In this document: one piece after another, positions 29,255 through 38,474 of the stretch | How positions within the stretch are numbered: the stretch's first letter is position 1 | Layout: each line of letters opens with the position of its first letter | Source of the DNA: Agrobacterium rubi TR3 = NBRC 13261 | GTDB lineage: Bacteria > Pseudomonadota > Alphaproteobacteria > Rhizobiales > Rhizobiaceae | Reading direction: 5' to 3' | Assembly (NCBI RefSeq): GCF_000739935.1 | Contig: NZ_BBJU01000012.1 | Location: 124,001 to 188,000 of the forward strand | DNA length: 64,000 bases | Position numbers and translations under genes: made by a program | Notes under the pieces: generated by a model | Databases searched by the model: none | What the model was told of the DNA's origin: nothing | Seen by the model: only the letters and a program-made list of their open reading frames with translations

Positions 29255-30438
29255 TTCGGCACCCAGCGGCTGAAGAGTGAGGTGGAAAGGGCGCGCCCTT
29301 GCGTCTTGCCGTCAAGGCCAGCTTCACGAATGACGAGTTCGCCAGAGGAGACTTCGCCGCCTGCGCCGCGCATGGTTTCGCGCATCAATTCATGCATGGA
29401 ATAGAAACTGGCGCGGATCGAATAGGCTGTCAGCACCAGCCCGAGCGCGTTGGGCGACAGGATATCGCGGCATACATCCAGCATCAGCGGCAGATGGTCG
29501 AACAGTTCCCAAATCTCTCCGTTGGTGCCGCGACCGAATTTCGGCGGATCGGTGAGGATGATGTCATAGCTGTTGCCGCGCCGCTCTTCGCGCAGAATGA
29601 ACTTCATCGCATCTTCGCAAATCCAGCGGATCGGCGCGTTGTCCAGACCGGCCAGCGCCTGATTTTCCCGCGCCCAGCCAATCGCCTTCTTGGAGGCGTC
29701 CACATGCGTCACTTCCGCACCGGCAGCAGCCGCCACCAGCGAGGCAACGCCGGTATAGCCGAAGAGGTTCAGAACTTTGAGCGGGCGATCGGACGCCTCG
29801 ATCGTCTGCTTCAGCCATTCCCAATGGACGATCTGCTCGGGAAATACACCGACGTGGCGAAAGGCGGTGAAACGGCCGAGAAAATTGACGCCGAGAAGCG
29901 ACAGCGGCCATGTTTCCCCCAGCGGTTCCTTAGGAAAGCGCCAGCGGCCCATGCCGTCTTCATCGGTGTCGCCGGAGAAGATGGAATCGGCATTGTCCCA
30001 CACGCGCTGTGGCAAGGTTGGCCGCCACAGGGCCTGCGCCTCCGGGCGAACGATGCGATAGGCACCATATTGCTCCAGCTTCAGGGCATTGCCGCTGTCG
30101 ATCAGGTGAAAATCACCGGCGCCAAGCGATTCCAGAATGACGGGCACCTGTTCGCTGGGCAGAGCGCCGGTGCGGTCCTTCAATGGGCGCGGCGGAACCT
30201 GTTCTGCCTCGGGTGCTGGCGTTTTGGCCTTAGTTTTTGCGGCATCCCTGGAGCCTGCTTTGACCGGTGGTGTCGCGGGTGCGCGAACATAATCAGGCGC
30301 ACGTGCGCGCGCTTCGGCATTTTTGGGCCGTAGCGGCTTGGCTGCACTCTTGTTCCGGGGTTCCTGCCCCGCGCGCGGCTTGGCACCCGGGCGGCTGTCT
30401 TTTTTCTTCAACGGGGTTCTTTCCAAGTCTGACCGCAT
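29251..30438 (-). CDS. Class I SAM-dependent RNA methyltransferase (RlmI-like) with basic N-terminal tail
   Basis: The core (about residue 100 onward) is a Rossmann methyltransferase with the SAM loop LNLFGYTGVASLVAAAAGA and the catalytic-type motif TDPPKFGRG. These resemble RlmI/RlmK-type 23S rRNA methyltransferases. The first 80 or so residues are rich in Lys, Arg, Ala and Pro and look disordered. Several starts are possible (30495 TTG, 30474 ATG, 30438 ATG, or a TTG shortly after), so the N-terminus is uncertain. The stop overlaps the SpoU gene start (ATGA). Confidence 0.85.
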   Translation of the reverse strand: MRSDLERTPLKKKDSRPGAKPRAGQEPRNKSAAKPLRPKNAEARARAPDYVRAPATPPVKAGSRDAAKTKAKTPAPEAEQVPPRPLKDRTGALPSEQVPVILESLGAGDFHLIDSGNALKLEQYGAYRIVRPEAQALWRPTLPQRVWDNADSIFSGDTDEDGMGRWRFPKEPLGETWPLSLLGVNFLGRFTAFRHVGVFPEQIVHWEWLKQTIEASDRPLKVLNLFGYTGVASLVAAAAGAEVTHVDASKKAIGWARENQALAGLDNAPIRWICEDAMKFILREERRGNSYDIILTDPPKFGRGTNGEIWELFDHLPLMLDVCRDILSPNALGLVLTAYSIRASFYSMHELMRETMRGAGGEVSSGELVIREAGLDGKTQGRALSTSLFSRWVPK

Positions 30439-30519
30439 CTCTCGGCGACAGCGAATATCATCAAGCCGCGCCATTATCAAAGGGCTGCGGTTCAAACCCC
30501 TGTTGCTTCACGCGGAATT

Positions 30520-30870
30520 TTACTTGGAAGCGATCTGCGTGCTCGTTGGTGTGGTGACGACAACGGCATTGGCCGCTGCCTTGTGGCGATTGGCCTCATC
30601 ATGCCACCGCACCGCTTCCTTGGCTTCCGTGCGTGCCCGCTTGCGGTATTTACCTTGCGAAAACCAGGTGACGACAGAGCCGAGAACCACGCCCAGAATG
30701 AGCGACAGAAAGATGAAGACGAAAAACGGCGCCGAAAACGACAGCATGCTGTCATCGGGCCTGAACGGATTGAGCGCCAATGTGACGGCCTGCCGGTTGG
30801 CCACGCACAATATCACCAGAATAATGGCGAGAGGCACGAGAACCAGGAGGTTGATGATCTTTTTTGGCAT
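30520..30870 (-). CDS. LapA-like (DUF1049) inner-membrane protein
   Basis: A 116-residue protein with two membrane spans (about 5-25 and 44-66) and a charged cytoplasmic C-terminus. The pattern, with an N-x-x-x-V-T-L-x-L-x-P segment between the spans, is that of LapA/YciS proteins. In enterobacteria these work with LapB in controlling LPS synthesis through LpxC turnover. No LapB is adjacent, so that role is only inferred. It is downstream of ihfB in the same direction. Confidence 0.82.
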   Translation of the reverse strand: MPKKIINLLVLVPLAIILVILCVANRQAVTLALNPFRPDDSMLSFSAPFFVFIFLSLILGVVLGSVVTWFSQGKYRKRARTEAKEAVRWHDEANRHKAAANAVVVTTPTSTQIASK

Positions 30871-30990
30871 CCAACGATACTCCGTCTTTAGGGGCCTTCA
30901 GACAAACCGGCATGGACGTCACATAGGAGGCCGAATGCGCAGTCTCAACCGTCAGGGCGCAAAACGTCAAAACCGTGTCACGCGATATGC

Positions 30991-31296
30991 TTAGTCTTCG
31001 TCTTCCACGTCGCTCATGCCGGGGTTGAGCCGCTCGCGCAGTTCCTTGCCGGTCTTGAAAAAGGGAACCCATTTTTCTTCGACGAACACCGATTCGCCGG
31101 TGCGCGGGTTGCGACCGGAGCGCGAGGGGCGGTTCTTGACGGAAAAGGCGCCGAAACCGCGCAGCTCCACACGGTTGCCCGCAGCCAACGCATCCGTGAT
31201 CTCATCCAGCACGGCGTTGACGATGTTTTCGACGTCGCGATGATAGAGGTGCGGGTTGTGCGCAGCCACGATCTGCACCAGTTCAGACTTAATCAC
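30991..31296 (-). CDS. ihfB: Integration host factor subunit beta
   Basis: DNA-bending protein that pairs with IhfA and assists sigma-54 promoters, recombination and replication. The 101-residue protein has the HU/IHF fold with the DNA-inserting beta-arm [15 protein letters not shown]. The start is the GTG at 31296 ([10 protein letters not shown]), preceded by AGGGGGC; the frame is open upstream into the sppA end. Immediately downstream of sppA. With rpoN in the window, IHF-assisted sigma-54 regulation is locally encoded. Confidence 0.95.
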   Translation of the reverse strand: MIKSELVQIVAAHNPHLYHRDVENIVNAVLDEITDALAAGNRVELRGFGAFSVKNRPSRSGRNPRTGESVFVEEKWVPFFKTGKELRERLNPGMSDVEDED

Positions 31297-31322
31297 GGTT
31301 GCCCCCTGAAAGAATTGGATTT

Positions 31323-32276
31323 TTAACGTTCGCCAACCTGCCAAACCGAAACAAGACCGTCAAGAAACAACTTGTCGGCGCCCAGTTGCTGCGGCACGTT
31401 TAATGGTAGAAATTGATCATAGCCAAGCACTTTGGCGATGCCCGCAAGGCTCAAGAGCGACAATGGCGAACGCTGCGACGGTGCGGTCCACTCCACGATC
31501 GGCAAATCCTTGGCAACCTTGCGGCTGTCGAAATAGGCGCGAATTTCCTTTTCGCCGCCCAGCGTGTCGATCAGTTTGACAGCCAGCGCCTGGCGTCCGG
31601 TGAAGATCGAACCATCGGCGAGCTTCAAAACCTCTTCGCGCGGCAGCTTGCGACGGTCGGCGACGAGATCAACGAACCAGCCGTAGCTGTCCATGATCAT
31701 ATTGCGGATCATGGTCTTGGATTCTTCCGGCGGCTCATGGAAAGGCGACGGTTCGGCCTTCATCGGCGACGACTTGATTTCCTGCAGAGACACGCCGAGC
31801 TTTTCCAGCAGCGGGCCAACCTGCGGATACTGGAAGATGACGCCAATGGAGCCGGTGATCGAGGTATCGCCAGCGACAATCGTATCGGCGGCGGTCGCAA
31901 TCATATAACCGGCGGAAGCCGCCAGCGTGCGCACATCCGAAACAACCGGCTTCTTTTCGGCCACGGCACGGATGGCCTTGAAGATGCGCTCGCCGCCATA
32001 GGTGGTGCCGCCGGGCGAGGAAATCGAGACGATCAGCCCCTTGGCGCTGTCGCTGTCGGCAATCTTTTGCAGCCGCTCGAGAAGTTCGGTGTCGTCCTGA
32101 ATGAGACCTGTGATCTCGACGCGGGCGATGTGTGGGCGGGCGCTTTGTTGCGGCGGCGTCAGGGCGAAGCGGTAAACGGCGAAGGCACCCACAACCAGGA
32201 GAAGAACGGCAGCGACGCGCCAGAAGGTCAGCTTGCGCCGCAACTGCCTGCGGTCTGCGATTGCCATCTGATCCAT
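31323..32276 (-). CDS. sppA: Signal peptide peptidase SppA (short form)
   Basis: A membrane-bound serine protease that degrades cleaved signal peptides. The 317-residue protein has one N-terminal membrane anchor (about 18-40) and a single protease domain of the S49 family. The [10 protein letters not shown] segment and the nucleophile region [10 protein letters not shown] are clear, and a Lys ([10 protein letters not shown] region) can complete the Ser-Lys dyad. The ATG at 32276 has GGGGA at good spacing; an ATG six codons upstream does not. First gene of the long minus-strand block, followed by ihfB. Confidence 0.93.
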   Translation of the reverse strand: MDQMAIADRRQLRRKLTFWRVAAVLLLVVGAFAVYRFALTPPQQSARPHIARVEITGLIQDDTELLERLQKIADSDSAKGLIVSISSPGGTTYGGERIFKAIRAVAEKKPVVSDVRTLAASAGYMIATAADTIVAGDTSITGSIGVIFQYPQVGPLLEKLGVSLQEIKSSPMKAEPSPFHEPPEESKTMIRNMIMDSYGWFVDLVADRRKLPREEVLKLADGSIFTGRQALAVKLIDTLGGEKEIRAYFDSRKVAKDLPIVEWTAPSQRSPLSLLSLAGIAKVLGYDQFLPLNVPQQLGADKLFLDGLVSVWQVGER

Positions 32277-32518
32277 GTGCTCCCCTTCGCTCAAGACTGG
32301 TCATAGCGTTTGACGTGCGCCATATGAGCCTTGTAGCCACCTCTTGCAAGGAAACAAACGGGAAAGCATCGTTTTGATAAAAATATCCTGGCCCTTGCGA
32401 TATTTCCGAGAAAAACCATATTGGCAGTGCATGGGCCACGTGCCAAACCCGATTGTATTGTGAATGATGTCGCTGGATGTGACCCATTGCGACGCTATTG
32501 ACCCCCGGATTCTGATAG
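32277..32518. promoter_or_regulatory. Divergent sppA / lptC intergenic region
   Basis: This 242-bp gap must hold promoters for both directions. The clearest element is an inverted repeat with arms AAATATC and GATATTT at 32381-32405. No convincing -35/-10 pair was found by eye. TTGACC at about 32498 is too near the lptC start to serve it. Confidence 0.45.
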
Positions 32519-33184
32519 ATGCTCGACAGACTCAGCCAACCCAGCCCTAGTTTTGCGCTGCCCAACGGGCAAGTGGACGCCTACAACATGGCGTTGCGCC
32601 ACTCAGCCCGCGTGCGCAAACTCAAGGTCATTCTTCCATTGGGGGCAGCGATCATTTCGCTTTCGTTCATGGCGGTTTCGCTGGCACGCACATGGATGCC
32701 GGACGAGGTGACGCTTGAGAGTTCCAAGGTCGAAAACGGCAAGATCGTCATGGAAAAGCCAGCCCTTGCGGGACGCAACAACAAGGGCTTCGACTATTCG
32801 ATGAACGCCGAACGTGCGTTGCAGGATATTGCCAGCCCCAACCTCATGACGCTCGAGAAAGTGCTGGCGGCGGTGCCGATGAACGACATCGTGGCGCAGG
32901 TTGTGGCGCAGGAAGGTCTCTTCGACCGTACAACAAACCGGTTGCAAATGACCGCACCCTTTGACATCAATCTCAGCAATGGATTACAAGCAAAGTTCCA
33001 GTCTGCAAATGTCGACCTGAAGGCCGGGACGATGGACACGGACAAACCCGTTTCCATCAAGACCAAGGAAGGTTCGATCGATGCGGAAAGTTTACGCATT
33101 GCAGATAATGGTAAAACGATTACATTTTCGGGGCAGGTACGAGCTCGTATAGCTGCATCGACCATTCAGAACGCCGGCAAGTGA
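32519..33184 (+). CDS. lptC: LPS export periplasmic protein LptC
   Basis: A 221-residue inner-membrane-anchored protein that passes LPS from the LptBFG transporter to LptA. It has a cytoplasmic N-terminus, one membrane span (about 37-58) and a periplasmic beta-jellyroll region. Identity rests on the YrbK/LptC-like sequence and on its position directly before lptA and lptB. The cluster lptC-lptA-lptB-rpoN-hpf-ptsN is conserved widely in proteobacteria. Confidence 0.9.
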   Translation: MLDRLSQPSPSFALPNGQVDAYNMALRHSARVRKLKVILPLGAAIISLSFMAVSLARTWMPDEVTLESSKVENGKIVMEKPALAGRNNKGFDYSMNAERALQDIASPNLMTLEKVLAAVPMNDIVAQVVAQEGLFDRTTNRLQMTAPFDINLSNGLQAKFQSANVDLKAGTMDTDKPVSIKTKEGSIDAESLRIADNGKTITFSGQVRARIAASTIQNAGK

Positions 33185-33197
33185 GAGCCCGACCCAG

Positions 33198-33773
33198 ATG
33201 ATGCAGATTTTGCGCACAGCCCGTTATACCAACGCCGCCTGTTTTGCAGCCGTTGCTCTTGCATGTCTTGCGGGTTCCGCAGCCGCGCAATCGACGACCA
33301 GCAGCATGGAAGGCCTGAAGCTTTCCAACGACCAGCCGATTGCCATCGAAAGCGACCAGCTGGAAGTGCGCGACCAGGAACACAAGGCTTATTTCACCGG
33401 CAATGTGAAGGTCGTGCAGGGAACGACGACCTTGCAGGCCGGCAAGATGACCGTGCTCTACAAGAGCAAGGGCGACGGTGCAGCCGCAAGCTCCTCCATC
33501 ACCGGTGGCGATGCCGATATCGACAAGATTTTCGTCGACAACTCCGTTTACCTGACATCCGGCACGCAAAAGGCGACGGCCGACAAGGGTGAATTCGACA
33601 TGGCGGCGCAGACCTTCATTCTTTCGGGCAAACAGGTCGTCCTATCGCAGGACACCAATGTGTTCACCGGCTGCAAGTTGACGGTGCTGATGGCGACGGG
33701 CCAGGCGAAGCTGGAAAGCTGTGGCGGACCGGTGCGCATCATGCTCGATCCCAAATCGCAGAAAAAGCAGTAG
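33198..33773 (+). CDS. lptA: LPS transport periplasmic protein LptA (OstA domain)
   Basis: Periplasmic bridge protein that carries LPS toward the outer membrane. The 191-residue product has a signal peptide (about 1-30, ending ...SAAAQ) and an OstA-type beta domain starting near DQPIAIESDQLEV. The segment YFTGNVKVVQG is typical of LptA. It begins 13 bp after lptC and is followed 10 bp later by lptB. Confidence 0.93.
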   Translation: MMQILRTARYTNAACFAAVALACLAGSAAAQSTTSSMEGLKLSNDQPIAIESDQLEVRDQEHKAYFTGNVKVVQGTTTLQAGKMTVLYKSKGDGAAASSSITGGDADIDKIFVDNSVYLTSGTQKATADKGEFDMAAQTFILSGKQVVLSQDTNVFTGCKLTVLMATGQAKLESCGGPVRIMLDPKSQKKQ

Positions 33774-33783
33774 TCTTTATCCC

Positions 33784-34596
33784 GTGAAAATCCAATCTAT
33801 CTCAAAGCTTTTTGGCGCGGGTTCCTCGCGCGCACCGGAAACGGACAGTGTGTCCGGTGACAAGGCGCGCTATGAAGGCACCTTGATCGCTCAGGGCCTG
33901 ACCAAGACCTATAATACGCGTCGCGTCGTCAATGGCGTGTCGCTGGTCGTGCGCCGTGGCGAAGCCGTCGGCCTTTTAGGTCCCAACGGTGCCGGCAAGA
34001 CCACCTGCTTTTACATGATCACCGGCCTTGTGCCCGTCGATGCCGGCAAGATTGCCATTAATGGCAATGACGTGACCAACATGCCGATGTATCGCCGCTC
34101 CCGTCTGGGCGTGGGATATCTACCGCAGGAAGCATCGATCTTTCGCGGATTGACCGTGGAAGACAATATTCGTGCCGTTCTCGAAGTGCACGAGCGCGAC
34201 GAAAAGAAGCGCAATCGCAAGCTCGATGAGTTGCTCGAAGAATTCCATATTTCGACGTTGCGCAAGTCGCCAGCCGTTGCCCTATCGGGCGGTGAGCGTC
34301 GGCGCCTTGAAATCGCACGCGCGCTGGCGACAGACCCGACCTTCATGTTGCTCGACGAACCCTTTGCCGGTGTCGACCCCATCTCGGTCAGCGACATCCA
34401 GAACCTTGTTCGTCACCTCACGGCCCGTGGCATCGGCGTCTTGATTACAGACCACAATGTGCGTGAGACCCTGGGGCTGATCGACCGGGCCTATATCATC
34501 CATGCTGGCGAAGTTCTGACCCATGGCAGGGCATCCGAGATCGTCAACAATGCCGAGGTTCGCCGCCTTTATCTGGGCAACAATTTCAGTCTGTGA
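33784..34596 (+). CDS. lptB: LPS export ABC transporter ATP-binding protein LptB
   Basis: The ATPase that powers LPS extraction from the inner membrane. The 270-residue protein has Walker A GPNGAGKT (66-73), signature LSGGE (167-171) and Walker B with DEPF (191-194). A GTG at 33784 is the probable start; the frame extends upstream into the lptA end without a better start. The product has about 30 extra residues before the usual LptB start, as in other rhizobia. The permeases LptF/G are not in the window. Confidence 0.95.
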   Translation: MKIQSISKLFGAGSSRAPETDSVSGDKARYEGTLIAQGLTKTYNTRRVVNGVSLVVRRGEAVGLLGPNGAGKTTCFYMITGLVPVDAGKIAINGNDVTNMPMYRRSRLGVGYLPQEASIFRGLTVEDNIRAVLEVHERDEKKRNRKLDELLEEFHISTLRKSPAVALSGGERRRLEIARALATDPTFMLLDEPFAGVDPISVSDIQNLVRHLTARGIGVLITDHNVRETLGLIDRAYIIHAGEVLTHGRASEIVNNAEVRRLYLGNNFSL

Positions 34597-34777
34597 CAGA
34601 TAAATAGGAAAAGTGACGCGTCCAGCGTCTCTCGACGCAAAGATTCTGATGCCCCGCCCGTAAGTGAGCTTGACCAAACCAGAATAAAAAGCAATTTTTG
34701 GGCCAGTTGAGACTTCACCGCCCAAATCTTTTGAAAAAACCGGCGATGAAGGGGTTTATGGGAGTTTAGCGTCCGCC

Positions 34778-36319
34778 ATGGCCTTGTCCGCCAGTCTTTT
34801 GTTGCGTCAAAGCCAGTCTTTGGTCATGACCCCACAACTGATGCAGTCCATTCAGCTGCTTCAGATGACGCATATCGAGCTGACTCAATTCATCGCCCAG
34901 GAAGTCGAGAAGAATCCGCTGCTTGAAATTGCGGCAAACGACAGCGAATTAAGCACCCCCGTGCTCGATGACGGCTTTGATCGCCACAGTGAGGCGCCCG
35001 AACCGACAGCCGATGTATCGCAGGATACGGAAGAGTGGTACGGCGACCGCGCCAACACGCTCAACGAACAGCTCGACACCGATTTCGAGAATGTTTTCCA
35101 GGATGATGTCGCCCCGGCAAAGGCCGATGCGCCGGAGCTTGTCGGGCAATGGAAGTCCATGCCCGGCGCCGAAGCCGGAGAATCCTACGATCTGGATGAT
35201 TTCGTCGCCAGCAAACCCAGCCTGCGCGACCATATCAACCAGCAGCTGCCCTTCACCGTATCGTTGCCGCAGGACCGGATGATTGCCGATGCCCTGCTGG
35301 ATCATCTGGATGAGACAGGCTATCTGCCCGCCGATGCGCTGGACGATATTTCCGAGCGTCTGAACACGTCAAAAGCCGATATCGAGCATGTGCTGGGCGC
35401 GCTGCAAAACCTCGATCCGCCCGGCATTTTTGCGCGTTCTTTAAGCGAATGCCTGTCCATCCAGCTTGCCCAGAGGGATCGTCTCGACCCGGCGATGAAG
35501 GCCTTCGTCGGAAATCTGGAGCTTCTGGCGAAACGTGATTTCGCTTCTCTGAAGCGCCTGTGTGGCGTGGGGGAAGACGATCTTTTGGACATGCTGGCCG
35601 AGTTACGCTCGCTCAATCCGCGTCCGGGCGCAGGTTTCGAGACGGGCATTTCCGAAACCATCGTCCCTGATATCGTGGTGCGACCGTCGAGCGACGGCGG
35701 CTGGCTGATTGAGCTGAACCCCGAAACATTGCCACGCGTTCTGGTCAACCAGACCTATTTTTCTGAGGTCTCCAAGATCAAGACGCGCGATGGCGAGGAC
35801 GGAGAGTTTCTCTCCGAATGCATGCAGACGGCCAGCTGGCTGACCCGTAGCCTGGACCAGCGCGCCAGAACGATCATGAAGGTCGCCAATGAAATCGTGC
35901 GCCAGCAGGACGCCTTTCTCCTTCACGGTGTCGACCATCTTCGTCCGCTCAATCTCAAGCAGGTGGCCGACGCCATCAAGATGCACGAATCCACTGTCAG
36001 TCGCGTGACATCACGAAAATACATGCTGACGCCGCGCGGACTTTTCGAGCTGAAATATTTCTTCAGCGTCTCGATTGGCGCGGTCGAGGGCGGCGACAGC
36101 CACTCGGCGGAGGCGGTGCGACACCGCATCAAGATCATGATTGCGCAGGAAGCCCCTGACGACGTCCTGTCGGATGACGATATCGTCGACAATCTGAAGA
36201 AAAATGGCGTCGAATTGGCGCGGCGAACGGTCGCAAAATATCGTGAAGCGATGAATATTCCCTCCTCCGTGCAGCGCCGTCGGGAGAAAAAAGCCATCGC
36301 AAAAGTTGCCACGGCGTAA
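34778..36319 (+). CDS. rpoN: RNA polymerase sigma-54 factor
   Basis: Directs RNA polymerase to -24/-12 promoters for nitrogen, C4-dicarboxylate and other genes. The 513-residue protein has the glutamine-rich activator-interacting region I (LRQSQSLVMTPQLMQSIQLL), an acidic region II (about 60-130), the core-binding region, and the RpoN box ARRTVAKYRE (481-490) that reads the -24 element. A TTGACC with an AT-rich -10-like stretch lies about 80-105 bp upstream. It follows lptB and precedes hpf and ptsN, its usual neighbours. Confidence 0.97.
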   Translation: MALSASLLLRQSQSLVMTPQLMQSIQLLQMTHIELTQFIAQEVEKNPLLEIAANDSELSTPVLDDGFDRHSEAPEPTADVSQDTEEWYGDRANTLNEQLDTDFENVFQDDVAPAKADAPELVGQWKSMPGAEAGESYDLDDFVASKPSLRDHINQQLPFTVSLPQDRMIADALLDHLDETGYLPADALDDISERLNTSKADIEHVLGALQNLDPPGIFARSLSECLSIQLAQRDRLDPAMKAFVGNLELLAKRDFASLKRLCGVGEDDLLDMLAELRSLNPRPGAGFETGISETIVPDIVVRPSSDGGWLIELNPETLPRVLVNQTYFSEVSKIKTRDGEDGEFLSECMQTASWLTRSLDQRARTIMKVANEIVRQQDAFLLHGVDHLRPLNLKQVADAIKMHESTVSRVTSRKYMLTPRGLFELKYFFSVSIGAVEGGDSHSAEAVRHRIKIMIAQEAPDDVLSDDDIVDNLKKNGVELARRTVAKYREAMNIPSSVQRRREKKAIAKVATA

Positions 36320-36357
36320 CGAAATCTTCATATATTTCAAATCGTTAATAATCCCGT

Positions 36358-36386
36358 TTGACTCTTGGTCCCACCAAGGCTAGAAG
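36358..36386 (+). promoter_or_regulatory. Sigma-70-type promoter for hpf-ptsN
   Basis: TTGACT (36358-36363) and TAGAAG (36381-36386) are separated by exactly 17 bp. The spacer holds a palindrome, CTTGG-TCCCA-CCAAG, that could be an operator. It would give an hpf leader of about 150 nt. Confidence 0.55.
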
Positions 36387-36543
36387 CTCGCCGCACAGAC
36401 GGCAGGGGGCCGATCAACGATAACGTGCGCACCACACAGACGCGCCAACCGGGAATGAGACCGAAAGTCTCTCGAAACGCTTGGATGAGCGTCTAGCTTG
36501 ACGTAAGCTGTTACACGCAAATCACTGAAAAAGGAAAAATTCC

Positions 36544-37122
36544 ATGAGTGTGCGTGTATCTGGTAAACATATGGATATCGGCGAATCGTTCCGTCAGAGG
36601 ATCGAGGACAACATTAGCCTGGCGATTACCAAATACTTTGATGGGGGGTATTCTGGTCAAGTAACTGTTGAGAAATCCGGTGCGGGTTTCGCGGCCGATT
36701 GCAAGATACATCTGGATACGGGTGTCGTTTTGCACGCAGCGGGACAGGCCAATGACCCACAGGCAAGTTTCGATGCGGCAGCCCAGCGGATAGAAAAGCG
36801 GCTTCGCAGATATAAGAGAAAATTGAAGGACCACCATCACAACGGTGCTTCAGCCAACGGCATTCTGGAAGAGTTTCCCTATACCGTCATGGATGCCGTG
36901 CCGGATGAAGATGACGAACTGCCGGAAGATTTCGCGCCAACCATCGTTGCCGAAACGTCCAAGCAGGTCAAAACCATGACAGTCGCAAGCGCAGTCATGG
37001 CACTTGATATGACAGATGAGCCGGTGCTGCTGTTCCGCAGCCCAGCCAAGGAACTGAATATCGTCTACCGCCGGACCGATGGAAACATCGGCTGGATCGA
37101 TGCGGCGACGATAAAGAACTGA
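36544..37122 (+). CDS. hpf: Ribosome hibernation promoting factor, long form
   Basis: Binds the ribosome in stationary phase or stress and forms 100S dimers. At 192 residues it is the long form: an N-terminal S30AE domain (about 1-105, beginning MSVRVSGKHMDIGESFRQRI) and a C-terminal dimerisation domain (about 130-190) joined by an acidic linker. The ATG follows AAAAAGGAAAA. It sits between rpoN and ptsN as in most proteobacteria, but has its own likely promoter. Confidence 0.95.
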   Translation: MSVRVSGKHMDIGESFRQRIEDNISLAITKYFDGGYSGQVTVEKSGAGFAADCKIHLDTGVVLHAAGQANDPQASFDAAAQRIEKRLRRYKRKLKDHHHNGASANGILEEFPYTVMDAVPDEDDELPEDFAPTIVAETSKQVKTMTVASAVMALDMTDEPVLLFRSPAKELNIVYRRTDGNIGWIDAATIKN

Positions 37123-37203
37123 TCGTTTGACAAGGCGTCGGGGGTGTAGCCGCTTTTGCGGCGGCGCTCCCGGCCCGTCTAAATCGCATGAAGGATAAAC
37201 AGA

Positions 37204-37665
37204 ATGGCGTTGGCAGATTTGCTGCAACAAGATGCGATTATTCCCGCCCTCAGAGTCAATTCCAAAAAGCAGCTTCTTCAGGAATTGGCAGCACGAGCCG
37301 CCAGAATTACAGGCGTGCCGGAGCGGGAAGTGTTCGACGTCATCTTGCAGCGCGAGCGTCTCGGCTCGACCGGCGTGGGCCATGGCATCGCCATTCCACA
37401 CGGCAAGCTCGCCAGCATCGACACCATCGTCGGCGTTTTTGCGCGTCTTGAAAATGCCGTCGATTTCGAAGCGCTGGACGACCAGCCCGTCGATCTGGTC
37501 TTTCTGCTGCTGGCACCCGAAGGCGCCGGTGCCGACCATCTGAAGGCGCTGTCGCGCATTGCGCGTGTGCTGCGCGATCCCGAACTGGTTGCCAAACTGC
37601 GCGCCACGGAATCCGATACGGCGATCTTTACCTTCCTCAACCAGGAACAGGCAAACGCCGCCTGA
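37204..37665 (+). CDS. ptsN: Nitrogen-PTS EIIA component
   Basis: The last phosphate acceptor of the nitrogen PTS (PtsP-PtsO-PtsN). In rhizobia it regulates potassium uptake, transport ATPases and other targets according to phosphorylation state. The 153-residue protein has the phospho-acceptor His66 in GIAIPHGK. The ATG is preceded by GAAGGATAAACAGA. It ends the lpt-rpoN-hpf-ptsN group and converges with grpE. Confidence 0.96.
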   Translation: MALADLLQQDAIIPALRVNSKKQLLQELAARAARITGVPEREVFDVILQRERLGSTGVGHGIAIPHGKLASIDTIVGVFARLENAVDFEALDDQPVDLVFLLLAPEGAGADHLKALSRIARVLRDPELVAKLRATESDTAIFTFLNQEQANAA

Positions 37666-37799
37666 CGTCGATGTAGGCGTCTATAGCCCAATTACAAAAT
37701 CCCCGCCGATGCGGCGAGGATCAATGGCAATCCAAAACTCTTGAAATCGTCCTGACGCGTCTTGGCCACCCGCTTGGCGGATGGCCTGTCGCGCTTGAA
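37666..37799. terminator. Convergent ptsN / grpE gap with two hairpins
   Basis: Hairpin one at 37701-37719 has CGCCG/CGGCG arms near the end of ptsN. Hairpin two at 37764-37786 pairs GGCCACCCGC with GCGGATGGCC (9 of 10) and a TTG loop, near the grpE stop. Neither has a clear T-run, so they are weak terminators or mRNA-end protectors. Confidence 0.4.
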
Positions 37800-38435
37800 T
37801 CAAGCGTCTTTTTCGTTGACGCTGCTGGTGCCGGGTTCGGCCGTCGTTGGCGCGTCGGCCTTTGCACCACCCTTGGCAACACCCACCATGGCAGGGCGCA
37901 GAACGCGGTCGCCGATGGTGAAACCTGCCTGCACCACCTGAACGACGGTGTTGTTGGGAACGGCCGTGTTGGGAATTTCGAACATCGCCTGATGGAAGTT
38001 CGGGTCGAATTTCTCGCCTTCCGCATCCATCTTGCGCACGCCGTGACGCTCCAGCGCCGACAACATCGAGCGCTCGGTCATGTCGACGCCTTCGATCAGC
38101 CCGGCAATGCCTGCTTCGGAATTGGTCTTCAGTTCTTCGGGGATGGTGTCGAGGGCGCGGCGCAGATTGTCTGAGACCGCCAGCATGTCGCGGGCGAAAC
38201 CTGCAACGGAATAGGCCTTGGCATCTTTCACTTCACGCTCGGTGCGGCGACGAAGATTGTCCATTTCAGCGGCAAGACGCAGGAATTTATCACGCAGGTC
38301 AGCGTTTTCGGCCTTCAGCACGTCGATCGGATCGGGCTCGGACTGTTCCGGCGCATCGTTTTCGATAGCCGTTGCCTCAAGTGCCTCATCGACGACGTTT
38401 GCGTCAGGTCCGTTCTTGTTCGTGTCATCGGTCAT
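37800..38435 (-). CDS. grpE: Nucleotide exchange factor GrpE
   Basis: Co-chaperone that speeds ADP release from DnaK and acts as a thermosensor. The 211-residue protein has an acidic disordered N-terminus, a long coiled-coil helix (from about [20 protein letters not shown]) and the C-terminal beta domain with the [13 protein letters not shown] signature. The ATG at 38435 has GGAGA at good spacing; the frame is open further upstream. It follows hrcA but has a separate heat-shock-like promoter. Confidence 0.95.
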   Translation of the reverse strand: MTDDTNKNGPDANVVDEALEATAIENDAPEQSEPDPIDVLKAENADLRDKFLRLAAEMDNLRRRTEREVKDAKAYSVAGFARDMLAVSDNLRRALDTIPEELKTNSEAGIAGLIEGVDMTERSMLSALERHGVRKMDAEGEKFDPNFHQAMFEIPNTAVPNNTVVQVVQAGFTIGDRVLRPAMVGVAKGGAKADAPTTAEPGTSSVNEKDA

Positions 38436-38474
38436 GACGTTCTCCAGCTTTACATCTGTTACGGGTTGAGCCCG

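Noticed and set aside
37146-37180. GC-rich inverted repeats (CCGC-TTTT-GCGG) between hpf and ptsN as a terminator
   Set aside because: The stem is only four base pairs and has no T-run; ptsN follows closely with its own good ribosome site.
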